DNA of 42,896 nucleotides, taken from MED-G116 sp038107835 (GTDB taxonomy: Bacteria; Pseudomonadota; Alphaproteobacteria; Puniceispirillales; Puniceispirillaceae). Position numbers and translations under genes: made by a program. The stretch spans positions 1-42,896 of the forward strand of contig JAYNHH010000021.1 of the NCBI GenBank assembly GCA_038107835.1, given 5' to 3'. Positions 8,223-16,853 of this stretch are shown piece by piece. Numbering within the stretch: the stretch's first letter is position 1; each line of letters opens with the position of its first letter. A model generated the notes under the pieces. That model saw nothing but the letters and a program-made list of their open reading frames with translations. It had not been told where the DNA came from and ran no database searches.

Positions 8223-9350
8223 TTACTCCACATTCACCCAGCGTTGCTCTCTTGCTGATCGGTCAACGGCGTCCATGACCTTTTCAATGATCAGGCCCGC
8301 CTCAAAATTGGGCCAGACATCCTCGCCCGACTCTATTGAGGTTAAAAGATCGTGAAGCTCACAGATCTTTACATCCATATAGCCAAGGCTATGCCCACCA
8401 TTTGGCAGAAAGGCTGAATAGGGAGGATGCAGGGGTCCGGTCAGAATCGTGCGAAAGCCGTCTGTCGCTGGATCGTTCTGGCGGGTGAAGAGCTGAATTT
8501 CATTGAGCCGCTCCTGATCAAAAACAATGGTTCCCTCAGTGCCATGTACCTCCCAGCGCAAACCGCATTTCCGGCCCCAGGTCACGCGGCTGGCCCCGAT
8601 ATGTCCCCGAACTCCATTTGAAAAATGGACCAGCGCCGAGACCATGTCGTCATTGTCCACTGTCTTTGTCGCTCCGGGGGCTTCTGGATCTTCGCGCTCA
8701 GGATGCACAATCGCGATGTCGCCTGACAGGCGGGTGATGGTTGAACCGGTCAGATAATGCGCCACGGAAATGACATGGCTGAGCACATCGCCATTGGCGC
8801 CGGTGCCTGACTTGTCCCGCGACATGCGCCATGACCAGGGGCGGTTTCCATCGGCTTCATTGTCGACATCATAGCGGCAGAAGAAGCCGGCGACGCGACC
8901 GATCGCGCCCTGCTCGATGAGGTGCCGGGCATGTGTGACGGCAGGGTTCTTTGTGTAATTATAGCCAATGATCGTTTTGCCAGCGCTGTTGGCAGCAGCG
9001 GCGGCCATGGCGGCGCTATCCTCAAGCGAGGTCGACATCGGTTTTTCGCACCACACATGCTTGCCAGCAGCAAGGGCCGCGATTGATATCTCGGCATGGG
9101 TGTCGTTGGGCGTACAGACAGAGATCAGTTCGACCGCCGGGTTGTTTACGACTTCCATCCAGTCTGAGGTGTAGTTGGAAAAACCAAGATTTGTCGCGCG
9201 TTGGCTTGCACGGTCTGGGCTGAGGTCACAAACCATCTCAAGCCGCGGCCGCAGCGTCGTGCCGAAGACTGACGCTGACGCGCTATAGGCAATTGAGTGC
9301 GCATTGCCCATGAATCCTGTTCCAATAACTCCGACGCCAATCTGCCTCAT
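8223..9350 (-). CDS. Gfo/Idh/MocA family oxidoreductase (second inositol-dehydrogenase-like enzyme)
   Basis: 375 residues. The N-terminal Rossmann loop GVIGTGFMGNAHS lies at 7-19, K103 is in CEKPMS, and a GDVLSH segment supplies the usual Asp/His pair. It is longer than IolG and carries the WGRKCGLRWEVHGTEGT region typical of the MocA/IolX/IolW-like branch. That branch handles scyllo-inositol or other cyclitol and sugar substrates. It is the first gene of a minus-strand operon with the SDR, divergent from the importer binding protein across a 282-base gap. I infer a second cyclitol dehydrogenase that feeds stereoisomers into the same pathway. Confidence 0.82.
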   Translation of the reverse strand: MRQIGVGVIGTGFMGNAHSIAYSASASVFGTTLRPRLEMVCDLSPDRASQRATNLGFSNYTSDWMEVVNNPAVELISVCTPNDTHAEISIAALAAGKHVWCEKPMSTSLEDSAAMAAAAANSAGKTIIGYNYTKNPAVTHARHLIEQGAIGRVAGFFCRYDVDNEADGNRPWSWRMSRDKSGTGANGDVLSHVISVAHYLTGSTITRLSGDIAIVHPEREDPEAPGATKTVDNDDMVSALVHFSNGVRGHIGASRVTWGRKCGLRWEVHGTEGTIVFDQERLNEIQLFTRQNDPATDGFRTILTGPLHPPYSAFLPNGGHSLGYMDVKICELHDLLTSIESGEDVWPNFEAGLIIEKVMDAVDRSAREQRWVNVE

Positions 9351-9386
9351 TTTTGATTCCTTTTACTTTATTATTCTGATGTTCTG

Positions 9387-9417
9387 CTGAACCCGTTTGG
9401 GGTGATGTCTGAACCCG
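9387..9417. promoter_or_regulatory. 9-bp direct repeat in divergent control region
   Basis: CTGAACCCG occurs at 9387-9395 and again at 9409-9417, 22 bases apart, roughly two helical turns. It is close to the start of the minus-strand oxidoreductase operon (ATG ends at 9350). The pair looks like a tandem operator; the regulator is not in the window. Confidence 0.35.
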
Positions 9418-9460
9418 GGCGGCGCCCACATTTAACCGGGATTTCGCCAACCGTAAAGGT

Positions 9461-9481
9461 TTTGTAATATTGTGTTACAAA
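9461..9481. promoter_or_regulatory. inverted repeat, candidate operator
   Basis: TTTGTAA at 9461-9467 and TTACAAA at 9475-9481 form perfect 7-base arms around a 7-base spacer. It sits in the middle of the 282-base divergent gap (9351-9632) between the oxidoreductase operon and the importer operon, where a shared inositol repressor would be expected to bind. Confidence 0.4.
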
Positions 9482-9632
9482 CTGCGACCATATTTTCCAA
9501 AGATTATCGAAATTTCACTTTACATTGAGCGACTTTCTGGGTTGTCTAATTGGCTCTCTGACAAAAGTCGGGGCGCTTAAACACATCCAAACCGGGTGTA
9601 ATAGTCATATAACGCATATTTGGGAGGATATC

Positions 9633-10538
9633 GTGAAAAAAGTTATTTTGGCATTGGCGGCAACTGTAATGCTGTCAACCACTGCGTTCGCTGAGCGCTA
9701 TGTTATGATCACCCACGGTGAGGGCAAGGATCCGTTCTGGCCTGTCGTACAAAAGGGTGGTGAGGACGCTGCACGTCATGTTGGTGCAGATTTCGAATAC
9801 ATCTTCAACCCATCAGGCGACATGGGTGATATGGCCAAGTCAATCACTGCTGCCGCTGCGACGCAGCCAGATGGCATCGTTGTGTCCCTGCCAGATCCAG
9901 ATGCGCTGGGCCAGGCAATCAAGGACGCCGTTGCTGCCGGTATTCCTGTGATCACAATGAATTCAGGTCTCGAGTCATCGAAGGACGTTGGCGCTCTGAT
10001 GCATGTTGGACAGCCTGAATTCCTGGCTGGTCAGTCAGCTGGCGCACGTGCGAAAGCCGAAGGCGCAACAAAGGGTCTCTGCTTCATTCAGGAAGCCTAC
10101 AACACGGCGCTGAACGACAGATGTAACGGTTACGGTGAGTCTGTGCCGATCAAACTGGTCGATAGCTCGAACGATCCAGCAACAATCCCAACACGTGCTG
10201 CTGCCGGTCTTCAGGCGAACCCTGACATCGACGCTGTTCTGTCTGTAGGTCCACATGTATGTGTGGGTGTTCAGCAGGCGATTGATGAGCTTGGCATGTC
10301 AGTTCACCACTCATGCTTTGACCTCAGCCCGCCAGTTATGGACATGATTAACGCTGGCAAGGTTCAGTACACAATCGACCAGCAGCAGCGTCTGCAGGGC
10401 TACATGCCTGTGGTCGTTCTGCACCTGTACAACAACGGTGCAGGCCTGCTTCCTGGTGCCAACATCCCATCAGGTCCAGGCTTTGTTGACAAGTCAAACG
10501 CTTCATCTGTTGCTGCCCTTGCGGGTGTAGACAGATAA
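9633..10538 (+). CDS. ABC sugar/inositol periplasmic binding protein
   Basis: 301 residues. Start GTG at 9633 is set by TGGGAGGA upstream and by the signal peptide that begins there: KK, a hydrophobic stretch, then AFA with probable cleavage after residue 20. The mature part is a periplasmic-binding-protein type 1 fold of the ribose/inositol class (DPFWPVVQKGGEDAA near the N-terminus, PDGIVVSLPDPDAL mid-domain, GVQQAID later). It would capture the substrate for the permease and ATPase that follow. Because iolC, iolD and the rest continue on the same strand, inositol or another cyclitol is the favoured ligand. Xylose is possible, since xylAB are near and no xylose importer is seen. Confidence 0.85.
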   Translation: MKKVILALAATVMLSTTAFAERYVMITHGEGKDPFWPVVQKGGEDAARHVGADFEYIFNPSGDMGDMAKSITAAAATQPDGIVVSLPDPDALGQAIKDAVAAGIPVITMNSGLESSKDVGALMHVGQPEFLAGQSAGARAKAEGATKGLCFIQEAYNTALNDRCNGYGESVPIKLVDSSNDPATIPTRAAAGLQANPDIDAVLSVGPHVCVGVQQAIDELGMSVHHSCFDLSPPVMDMINAGKVQYTIDQQQRLQGYMPVVVLHLYNNGAGLLPGANIPSGPGFVDKSNASSVAALAGVDR

Positions 10539-10554
10539 GCATCTGAACATCAGG

Positions 10555-10585
10555 GTGGGTAGCTTCCGGCTACCCACTTTTTTTT
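10555..10585 (+). terminator. strong intrinsic terminator inside the importer operon
   Basis: A perfect 9-base stem (GTGGGTAGC at 10555-10563 with GCTACCCAC at 10569-10577), a 5-base loop and eight T follow the binding-protein stop by 16 bases. The permease ATG is at 10599. Partial termination here would make far more binding protein than membrane parts. Confidence 0.85.
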
Positions 10586-10598
10586 GTGGAATAAACTC

Positions 10599-12185
10599 AT
10601 GAACGCGTCTGTAACTACCCGTCAGGAAGCTGACCGCCACGCCTCGAAATCCTGGTTTGCGACGATTTTTGCCAGACCTGAGATTGGCCCGATTGGCGTC
10701 ATGCTGCTGCTGTTTGGGATGCTCGGATACTTCTCGATTCCGGCTGGTGAATTTTCCTGGAACCCCTTTGCTGGGGAAGGTTTTAATGCGCTTGGCATTC
10801 GAAACAATTTGAAGGTGATTTCACAGCTGGCAATCATCGCACTTGGTGCTGGCCTGTTGATTATCGCCGGTGAATTTGATCTTTCGATTGGATCGATGAT
10901 TGGTTTTGCCGGTGCCTGTATGGCGATGATACTGCGATGGGGTTTCTCGGTTATCGTACCCTATCTGTCATTCGAGGGTGGTGTTCATGTGGAGTTTTAT
11001 ACGCTTCTGCACATACCCGACGTCTCGCCATTGGGCGCGCTCTTGATTACCCTCTGCTTTACTTTGTTCTTTGGTTGGCTTCAGGGGTACATCGTTGTCA
11101 GGTCGGGCTTGCCATCCTTCATCGTTACGCTTGGTGGCTTGTTCTTCCTTCGCGGCCTGACAGAGGTGTCATTACGCTCATTCAACCATCGTCCGGATCA
11201 GGCCAAGGGTGCCACGACCGTGACTGAAATTCCTGATATCAAGAATATCGTTGAAGTGCCAGGGCATGGCGAAATGGAACGCGAGGCGGCAAAGGCTCTT
11301 CCTGAGACCGATCTGTTGAACATCCTGAAAGATGTGCCTGCCGACACCGTGGCTTCGATTACTGAACGGCTGGCCTATACCTATCAACGGGTGGCGGATG
11401 CCAAAACTGAAATCATGACTGCCCGTGGCGTGAAGCCGCTTGAGCGGGCGCTTGAAAACGCGATTGAGTCGGGCAACGAACAGATGGTTGCAACGATTCA
11501 GGACAAGATAGCGACCTTTAAAATTGACCCGGTTGTAGCGAAGTCTGTAACGGACATTGACATTGCGCGGGCTTACATCGATACACTTCATTCAGCCCGC
11601 CCAATCGCCAATTTCTTTGGTGGCGATATCATGGAACCGGTGTTTGACTGGCTGTATTTCCCGATTGACTGGAACACGAATAATTTTGGCAATCAGTTTG
11701 CGCAGGGACTTTATTCCTGCGTGATGATCTGTTTGATTATGGCGCTGCTTTGCTATGTCGTACTCAGCCGCACACAGGCTGGCAACTGGATTTACTCGAC
11801 TGGTGGCAATCTGATGGCGGCCAAGGCCAATGGCGTACCAACGAATAAGGTAAAGATATCGCTGTTTGTCTTCTCCGCATTCTGTGCGACCATTTTTGCG
11901 GCCTGTCAGGTTTTTGAGGTGAATACTGCTGACGCCGCACGTGGTAATCTAAAGGAGCTTGAGGCAATCGCCGCCGCCGTGATTGGTGGCATTGTGATGA
12001 CGGGGGGCTTTGGAACGGTGCTTGGCATCATTGTCGGCGCTTTCATTTTTGGTCTCGCCAAAGAAGCCTTTTTCTATATTCCGGGCATTGATGGGTCGTT
12101 CTATCGGGTCTTCCTTGGTCTTGTGATTGTGGCCTCGGCATTGCTCAACGAGAACATACGAAAACGTATCATGGGGGCGATATAA
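10599..12185 (+). CDS. ABC sugar permease (RbsC/XylH type) with large insertion
   Basis: 528 residues against about 320-390 for usual family members. ATG at 10599 is preferred over TTG 10584, which lies in the terminator T-run. Membrane segments are seen near 30-48, 72-92, 95-113, 142-165, 168-188, 370-390, 418-438, 455-485 and 500-516. The family motif after the second segment (GEFDLSIGSM, 91-100) and GIVMTGGFGTVLG (464-476) match the RbsC branch. Between about 195 and 345 there is a hydrophilic, helix-rich insert with many Glu, Ala, Lys and Arg. In RbsC the matching loop is on the periplasmic side, so the insert may contact the binding protein. It is followed 1 base later by the ATPase gene. 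Confidence 0.88.
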   Translation: MNASVTTRQEADRHASKSWFATIFARPEIGPIGVMLLLFGMLGYFSIPAGEFSWNPFAGEGFNALGIRNNLKVISQLAIIALGAGLLIIAGEFDLSIGSMIGFAGACMAMILRWGFSVIVPYLSFEGGVHVEFYTLLHIPDVSPLGALLITLCFTLFFGWLQGYIVVRSGLPSFIVTLGGLFFLRGLTEVSLRSFNHRPDQAKGATTVTEIPDIKNIVEVPGHGEMEREAAKALPETDLLNILKDVPADTVASITERLAYTYQRVADAKTEIMTARGVKPLERALENAIESGNEQMVATIQDKIATFKIDPVVAKSVTDIDIARAYIDTLHSARPIANFFGGDIMEPVFDWLYFPIDWNTNNFGNQFAQGLYSCVMICLIMALLCYVVLSRTQAGNWIYSTGGNLMAAKANGVPTNKVKISLFVFSAFCATIFAACQVFEVNTADAARGNLKELEAIAAAVIGGIVMTGGFGTVLGIIVGAFIFGLAKEAFFYIPGIDGSFYRVFLGLVIVASALLNENIRKRIMGAI

Positions 12186-12186
12186 A

Positions 12187-12975
12187 ATGGCGATTTCAGA
12201 CTCAGCGCCACTTATCGAAACGCGCAACCTGGTCAAGAAATTTGGTGCCTTCACCGCGTTGAACGGGGTGTCTTTGAAGGTTTATCCCGGCGAAGTACAC
12301 GCATTGCTTGGCGACAACGGTGCAGGAAAATCGACCCTCATCAAGGTATTGTCCGGCGTTTTTCCAGCCACTGATGGCGAGATACTGGTCGAGGGCAAGG
12401 TGGTGAAATTCGTATCACCACGCAATGCAACCGAGGCTGGTATCGGCACGGTGTATCAGGATCTTGCCCTCAATCCCCTTAGTTCCGTAACCCGTAATTT
12501 CTTTCTGGGACGCGAACTTACGCATTTCAGCAGTCCGTTTGGATTGATGAAAATGAAGGAGATGCATCGCATCGCCGCTGAGGAAATGGCTAAGATCGGT
12601 ATTACCATTGCCGACCCGGAACAGGCGGTTGGTACCATGTCGGGTGGTCAGCGTCAGACACTTGCCATTGCGCGCGCAATTTATTTTGGCGCCAAGGTGC
12701 TTATTCTTGATGAGCCGACTTCGGCTCTTGGCCAGAAGCAGCAGATGGAAGTCCTGAAAACCATTCGGCGCGTGCAGCAGCTTGGCGATATCGCCATCAT
12801 CCTGATCACGCATAATGAGATCCACGCCCGGCTGATTGCTGACCGTTTTACCTTCCTCTCGCTGGGTGAGGTTATCGGTAGCGGCACATCAAAGGATCTG
12901 GAGGGTGATGACATCAAACGCCTGATGGCAGGTGGTGCCGAAATCGGTGATCTTGCCAAGGAATTGGCAGTTTAA
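12187..12975 (+). CDS. ABC sugar transporter ATPase, single-domain
   Basis: 262 residues, one nucleotide-binding domain. Walker A GDNGAGKS is at 42-49, the Q-loop Gln at 91, the signature SGGQRQ at 152-157, Walker B VLILDEP at 171-177 and the switch His at 209. Ribose-type importers usually have a double ATPase of about 500 residues. The one-domain form is that of the fructose/FrcA-like branch, and it would work as a homodimer under the permease. It starts 1 base after the permease stop, so the two are translationally coupled. Confidence 0.92.
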   Translation: MAISDSAPLIETRNLVKKFGAFTALNGVSLKVYPGEVHALLGDNGAGKSTLIKVLSGVFPATDGEILVEGKVVKFVSPRNATEAGIGTVYQDLALNPLSSVTRNFFLGRELTHFSSPFGLMKMKEMHRIAAEEMAKIGITIADPEQAVGTMSGGQRQTLAIARAIYFGAKVLILDEPTSALGQKQQMEVLKTIRRVQQLGDIAIILITHNEIHARLIADRFTFLSLGEVIGSGTSKDLEGDDIKRLMAGGAEIGDLAKELAV

Positions 12976-12983
12976 ATCACCTG

Positions 12984-13011
12984 TCTGACTGATATATGGT
13001 CAGATGTTTTT
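12984..13011 (+). terminator. weak hairpin plus T-run between importer and iolC
   Basis: TCTGAC at 12984-12989 pairs with GTCAGA at 12999-13004 around a 9-base loop, followed by TG and five T. It is short, so at most an attenuator separating importer and catabolic expression. Confidence 0.35.
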
Positions 13012-13030
13012 CTGAAATGGGATTCATGCA

Positions 13031-14944
13031 ATGGGTGACACGCCTGATAATCCAGAGCTTGACGTCATCTGCATTGGCCGCTCATCGGTTGATCTTTATG
13101 GCTCTCAGGTTGGAGGCCGTCTTGAGGACATGGCCAGCTTTGCCAAATATATTGGTGGAAGCCCGACCAACATAAGCATCGGCAGCGCCCGTCTTGGGTT
13201 GAAGTCGGCGCTGATCACCCGTGTTGGTGATGAGCATATGGGGCGTTTCATCCTGGAGCAGCTCAAGGCCGAGGGTGTTGACACCTCCAAGGTGATCACC
13301 GATCAACAGCGACTGACGGCGCTGGTGTTGTTGGGCATCCGTAACAGCGAACAGTTCCCGTTGATTTTTTATCGTGAAAATTGTGCTGATATGGCGATAT
13401 GCGAGGAGGACATCGACGAGGAGTTCATTGCCTCGGCAGCTGCTGTCCTCGTGACAGGGACGCATTTCAGTACGCAGGGCGTTGCCGACGCAAGTTTCAA
13501 GGCGATGAAACTCGCCCGCAAACATGGCCGTAGGGTTTGCTTTGACATCGACTATCGGCCCAATCTGTGGGCGCTCGGTGGTCATGGCGATGGTGAAAGC
13601 AGATTTGCAGAAAGCGAGGTCGTGACGGCGCATCTGCAGACGATTCTGCCGCATTGTGATCTGGTGGTGGGTACCGAAGAGGAGTGGCACATTGCCAGTG
13701 GGACAACTGATACGCTGGCTGGGTTGCAAGCATGTCGCTCTCTTAGCGATGCCGTTTTCGTTTGCAAACGCGGGGCACTTGGTTGCACCGTGTTCGCCGC
13801 TGAAATTGATGGGTGGCACAGCGGCATCAGCGTCCCGGTAAGGGAAATTGAAATTTATAATACGCTTGGTGCCGGTGACGGATTCATGTCCGGGTTTCTA
13901 CGTGGTTGGCTGCGTGATGAACCGTTGGCCACCTGCGCCAATTTTGCCAATGCGTGTGGGGCGCTTGCGGTTTCGCGACATGGCTGTGCACCTGCCTATC
14001 CATCTTATACCGAACTCACGCATCTGCTGGAAAATGGCAGCACGGAATTTGCCCTGCGCAAGGATCAGGCGCTGGAAAATCTGCATTGGTCAACGACAAG
14101 GCACCGCCGCTATGACAGGCTGACAGCCTTTGCCTTTGATCACCGGCACCAGTTCATCAAATGGGCAGAAGAGGCTGGCAGGGATGAAAGTGCGATTGAC
14201 ACCTTCAAATCTCTGGCGCTGTCGGCTGCGCGCAATCTTTTGGGGCGTGGCGAGGGTGTCGGCATTCTGGTTGATGACGAGCTGGGCCGTTCAGCGCTCC
14301 ATGCCGCTTCTGATGATGATATGTGGATTGGCCGACCCATTGAGCAGTCGGGTGTGTTCCCGCTGGCACTGTGTGAGGAACCGGACATTGGCTCGCGGCT
14401 TGCTGAATGGCCAGTGAATCACTGCGTCAAGGTTCTGGCGCCCTGCCGTATGGACGACAGTGACGAGCTCCGGACCCATCATGAACGCCTGCTCACCCAG
14501 CTTGCCGACGCCTGCCGCCGCACGCGGCATGAATTTCTGCTTGAGATAATCACCGCCCGGCCCGACAAACTGGCTGCCCCTGATCAGATTCATGCGCTGA
14601 TGGAACGGTTTTACGAATTGGGAATTTTTCCAGATTGGTGGAAGCTGGAGCCTGTTCTGGAGTCAGGGTTCTGGAAACGCTGTGGTGATATTGTCCGTGC
14701 CAACGACGCCCAGATGCAGGGAATTATCGTCCTCGGCAAGGAAGCCGAACCTGAGGTGCTGGCAAGTGTTTTCAGAAATGCAAGAGCCGATTCCTTGGTG
14801 AAGGGGTTTGCTGTTGGCAGGACGATCTTTGCTGGTGCTGCCCGGGACTGGCTCAATGGGCGGATAGATGATGACATGGCTGTCACCACCATGACAGACT
14901 TGTTTGCCGGACTGATTGATGCTTGGGACAAGGCAGGAGAGTGA
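13031..14944 (+). CDS. iolC: 5-dehydro-2-deoxygluconokinase fused to DUF2090 (IolJ-like) domain
   Basis: 637 residues, two fused enzymes. Residues 1 to about 335 are a PfkB kinase: the N-terminal GRSSVDLYG motif, YIGGSPTNIS at 40-49, and the catalytic GAGDGFMSG beginning at 280. IolC phosphorylates 2-deoxy-5-keto-D-gluconate. Residues about 355-635 match the DUF2090 domain known as the C-terminal half of proteobacterial IolC. It has a class I aldolase-like barrel flavour (AFDHRHQF near 368-375, WWKLEP, GFAVGRT) and probably cleaves the phosphorylated product to malonate semialdehyde and DHAP. This fusion is known in Proteobacteria. It is followed by iolD after a single base. Confidence 0.93.
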   Translation: MGDTPDNPELDVICIGRSSVDLYGSQVGGRLEDMASFAKYIGGSPTNISIGSARLGLKSALITRVGDEHMGRFILEQLKAEGVDTSKVITDQQRLTALVLLGIRNSEQFPLIFYRENCADMAICEEDIDEEFIASAAAVLVTGTHFSTQGVADASFKAMKLARKHGRRVCFDIDYRPNLWALGGHGDGESRFAESEVVTAHLQTILPHCDLVVGTEEEWHIASGTTDTLAGLQACRSLSDAVFVCKRGALGCTVFAAEIDGWHSGISVPVREIEIYNTLGAGDGFMSGFLRGWLRDEPLATCANFANACGALAVSRHGCAPAYPSYTELTHLLENGSTEFALRKDQALENLHWSTTRHRRYDRLTAFAFDHRHQFIKWAEEAGRDESAIDTFKSLALSAARNLLGRGEGVGILVDDELGRSALHAASDDDMWIGRPIEQSGVFPLALCEEPDIGSRLAEWPVNHCVKVLAPCRMDDSDELRTHHERLLTQLADACRRTRHEFLLEIITARPDKLAAPDQIHALMERFYELGIFPDWWKLEPVLESGFWKRCGDIVRANDAQMQGIIVLGKEAEPEVLASVFRNARADSLVKGFAVGRTIFAGAARDWLNGRIDDDMAVTTMTDLFAGLIDAWDKAGE

Positions 14945-14945
14945 A

Positions 14946-16793
14946 ATGACAACCACAACCCTTACGATGGCGCAGGCCTTGACAAAATGGATGGTTGCCC
15001 AGTCAATTCGCCAGCTTGATGGAAGTGCCGCCCCGGCATTTGCCGGTGTGTGGGCGATCTTTGGACATGGTAATGTTGCGGGGCTGGGTGAGGCGCTTTA
15101 CGGCCAGCGAGACAGCCTGCCAACTTTTCGCGGTCACAATGAACAGGGTATGGGTCACGCCGCAATCGCCTATGCCAAGCAGATGAACAGGCGGCGGTTC
15201 ATGGCTGTGACCTCCTCCATTGGGCCTGGTGCCACCAATATGGTTACTGCGGCAGCGCTCGCACATGTCAACCGGCTGCCAGTCCTGTTCCTGCCCGGCG
15301 ATGTCTTTGCTGACCGACGACCGGACCCGGTGTTGCAGCAGGTTGAGGATTTCGCCGATGGCACCGTTTCGGCGAATGATTGTTTTCGGCCCGTGAGTCG
15401 CTATTTTGACCGCATTACCCGCCCCGAGCAAATCCTGCAATCCTTGCCAAAGGCGATGTCAGTGCTGACTGATCCGGCACAATGTGGGCCGGTTACCCTG
15501 TCCCTTTGTCAGGATGTTCAGGCTGAGTCCTATGCCTTTCCGGACAGATTCTTTGCGCCGCGCATCTGGGAAATGCGACGCCAGCGCCCGGATGAGGCTG
15601 AGATGGCTGAGGCCATTGCCGCCCTTCGAAAGGCAAAGCGGCCATTGATCCTTGCCGGTGGCGGTGTGCGCTATTCTGGTGCCAGTGCCGCGTTGACCGA
15701 TTTTGCCGAGAGTGCCGGCATCCCGGTTGCCGCCACACAGGCTGGCAAATCGGTGATGCCGGAGGTGCATCCGAACTATGTTGGATCACTTGGCGTTACC
15801 GGCAGTTCGGCGGCGAATGACCTGGCACAGAGGGCCGATGTTGTTCTGTCCGTTGGCAGTCGCTTGCAGGATTTCACGACTGGTTCAAATGGATTGATCA
15901 AGGGGCAGGTTCTGTCGCTCAATGTGCAACTTCATGATGCCATCAAGCATGATGCCATAACGGTTGTTGGTGATGCGCTTGTCGGGCTTGAGACATTGGG
16001 ACATGCGCTGGTCGGACATCATACATCCGATGCCTATCAACAGGAATATGCGACGCTCAAACGCGAATGGGACGCCGCTGTGGATGCCGTCACCGTAAAG
16101 CCAGAGGGTAACGCCTTGCCGTCAGACAGCGCGGTGATTGGCGCGGTAAACCGAAATGTGCCGGCAACGGCGATCGCAGTGGGTGCCGCCGGGTCAATGC
16201 CCGGGGAATTGCACAAGCTCTGGCGGACCGGCGCTGTTGACGGTTATCATATGGAATATGGCTTTTCCTGCATGGGCTACGAGGTGTCCGCAGGCATTGG
16301 TGTGCATATGGCGTCACCGGATCGCCCCAATGTCGTTTTTGCAGGTGACGGTTCCTATCTGATGATGAATTCTGAGCTGGCGACGGCAGTGATGATGGGT
16401 GTGTCAATGACTCTTGTTGTTACCGACAACCGTGGATATGGCTGTATCAACCGATTGCAGGTGGCAACTGGTGGTGCGCCGTTCAACAATCTGCTGGCCG
16501 ATGCCCATCACGAAATATTGCCAGAAATTGATTTTGCCGCGCATGCTGCCTCTCTTGGTGCCCGATCACAAAAAGTCTCATCGCTTGATGAGCTGGAAGA
16601 GGCGGTTCTGGCGGCCAGTGGCCGTGCGGGGGTCGATGTCATTGTCATAGATACCGACCCGGGACCAAGTACTGAGGCCGGGGGCGTCTGGTGGGATGTT
16701 GCCGTTCCAGCGGTTTCTGACCGGGCGGCTGTTGGCTCAGCATATCAAAACTATGTTCATGGACGCAAACGACAGGAAAAGGGTGATAAATAA
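14946..16793 (+). CDS. iolD: 3D-(3,5/4)-trihydroxycyclohexane-1,2-dione hydrolase
   Basis: 615 residues, ThDP-dependent enzyme of the acetolactate-synthase family that opens the cyclitol ring. ATG at 14946 follows AGGAGAG, 1 base after the iolC stop. E66 in RGHNEQGMGHAA is the glutamate that activates ThDP. GDGSYLMMNSE with the following DNRGYGCINRLQ forms the Mg/diphosphate-binding region; the latter is characteristic of IolD. Length matches the family. A 60-base gap separates it from iolB. Confidence 0.95.
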   Translation: MTTTTLTMAQALTKWMVAQSIRQLDGSAAPAFAGVWAIFGHGNVAGLGEALYGQRDSLPTFRGHNEQGMGHAAIAYAKQMNRRRFMAVTSSIGPGATNMVTAAALAHVNRLPVLFLPGDVFADRRPDPVLQQVEDFADGTVSANDCFRPVSRYFDRITRPEQILQSLPKAMSVLTDPAQCGPVTLSLCQDVQAESYAFPDRFFAPRIWEMRRQRPDEAEMAEAIAALRKAKRPLILAGGGVRYSGASAALTDFAESAGIPVAATQAGKSVMPEVHPNYVGSLGVTGSSAANDLAQRADVVLSVGSRLQDFTTGSNGLIKGQVLSLNVQLHDAIKHDAITVVGDALVGLETLGHALVGHHTSDAYQQEYATLKREWDAAVDAVTVKPEGNALPSDSAVIGAVNRNVPATAIAVGAAGSMPGELHKLWRTGAVDGYHMEYGFSCMGYEVSAGIGVHMASPDRPNVVFAGDGSYLMMNSELATAVMMGVSMTLVVTDNRGYGCINRLQVATGGAPFNNLLADAHHEILPEIDFAAHAASLGARSQKVSSLDELEEAVLAASGRAGVDVIVIDTDPGPSTEAGGVWWDVAVPAVSDRAAVGSAYQNYVHGRKRQEKGDK

Positions 16794-16853
16794 CCTTGTC
16801 GATGGCGCGCTTCTCCTGCGACAGTGGAGATGTTGAATGTTTGGGGGATGGGA

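Noticed and set aside
9509..9516. GAAATTTC palindrome as a possible inositol-repressor site
   Set aside because: Eight bases are too few, and I found no second copy near iolG to support it.
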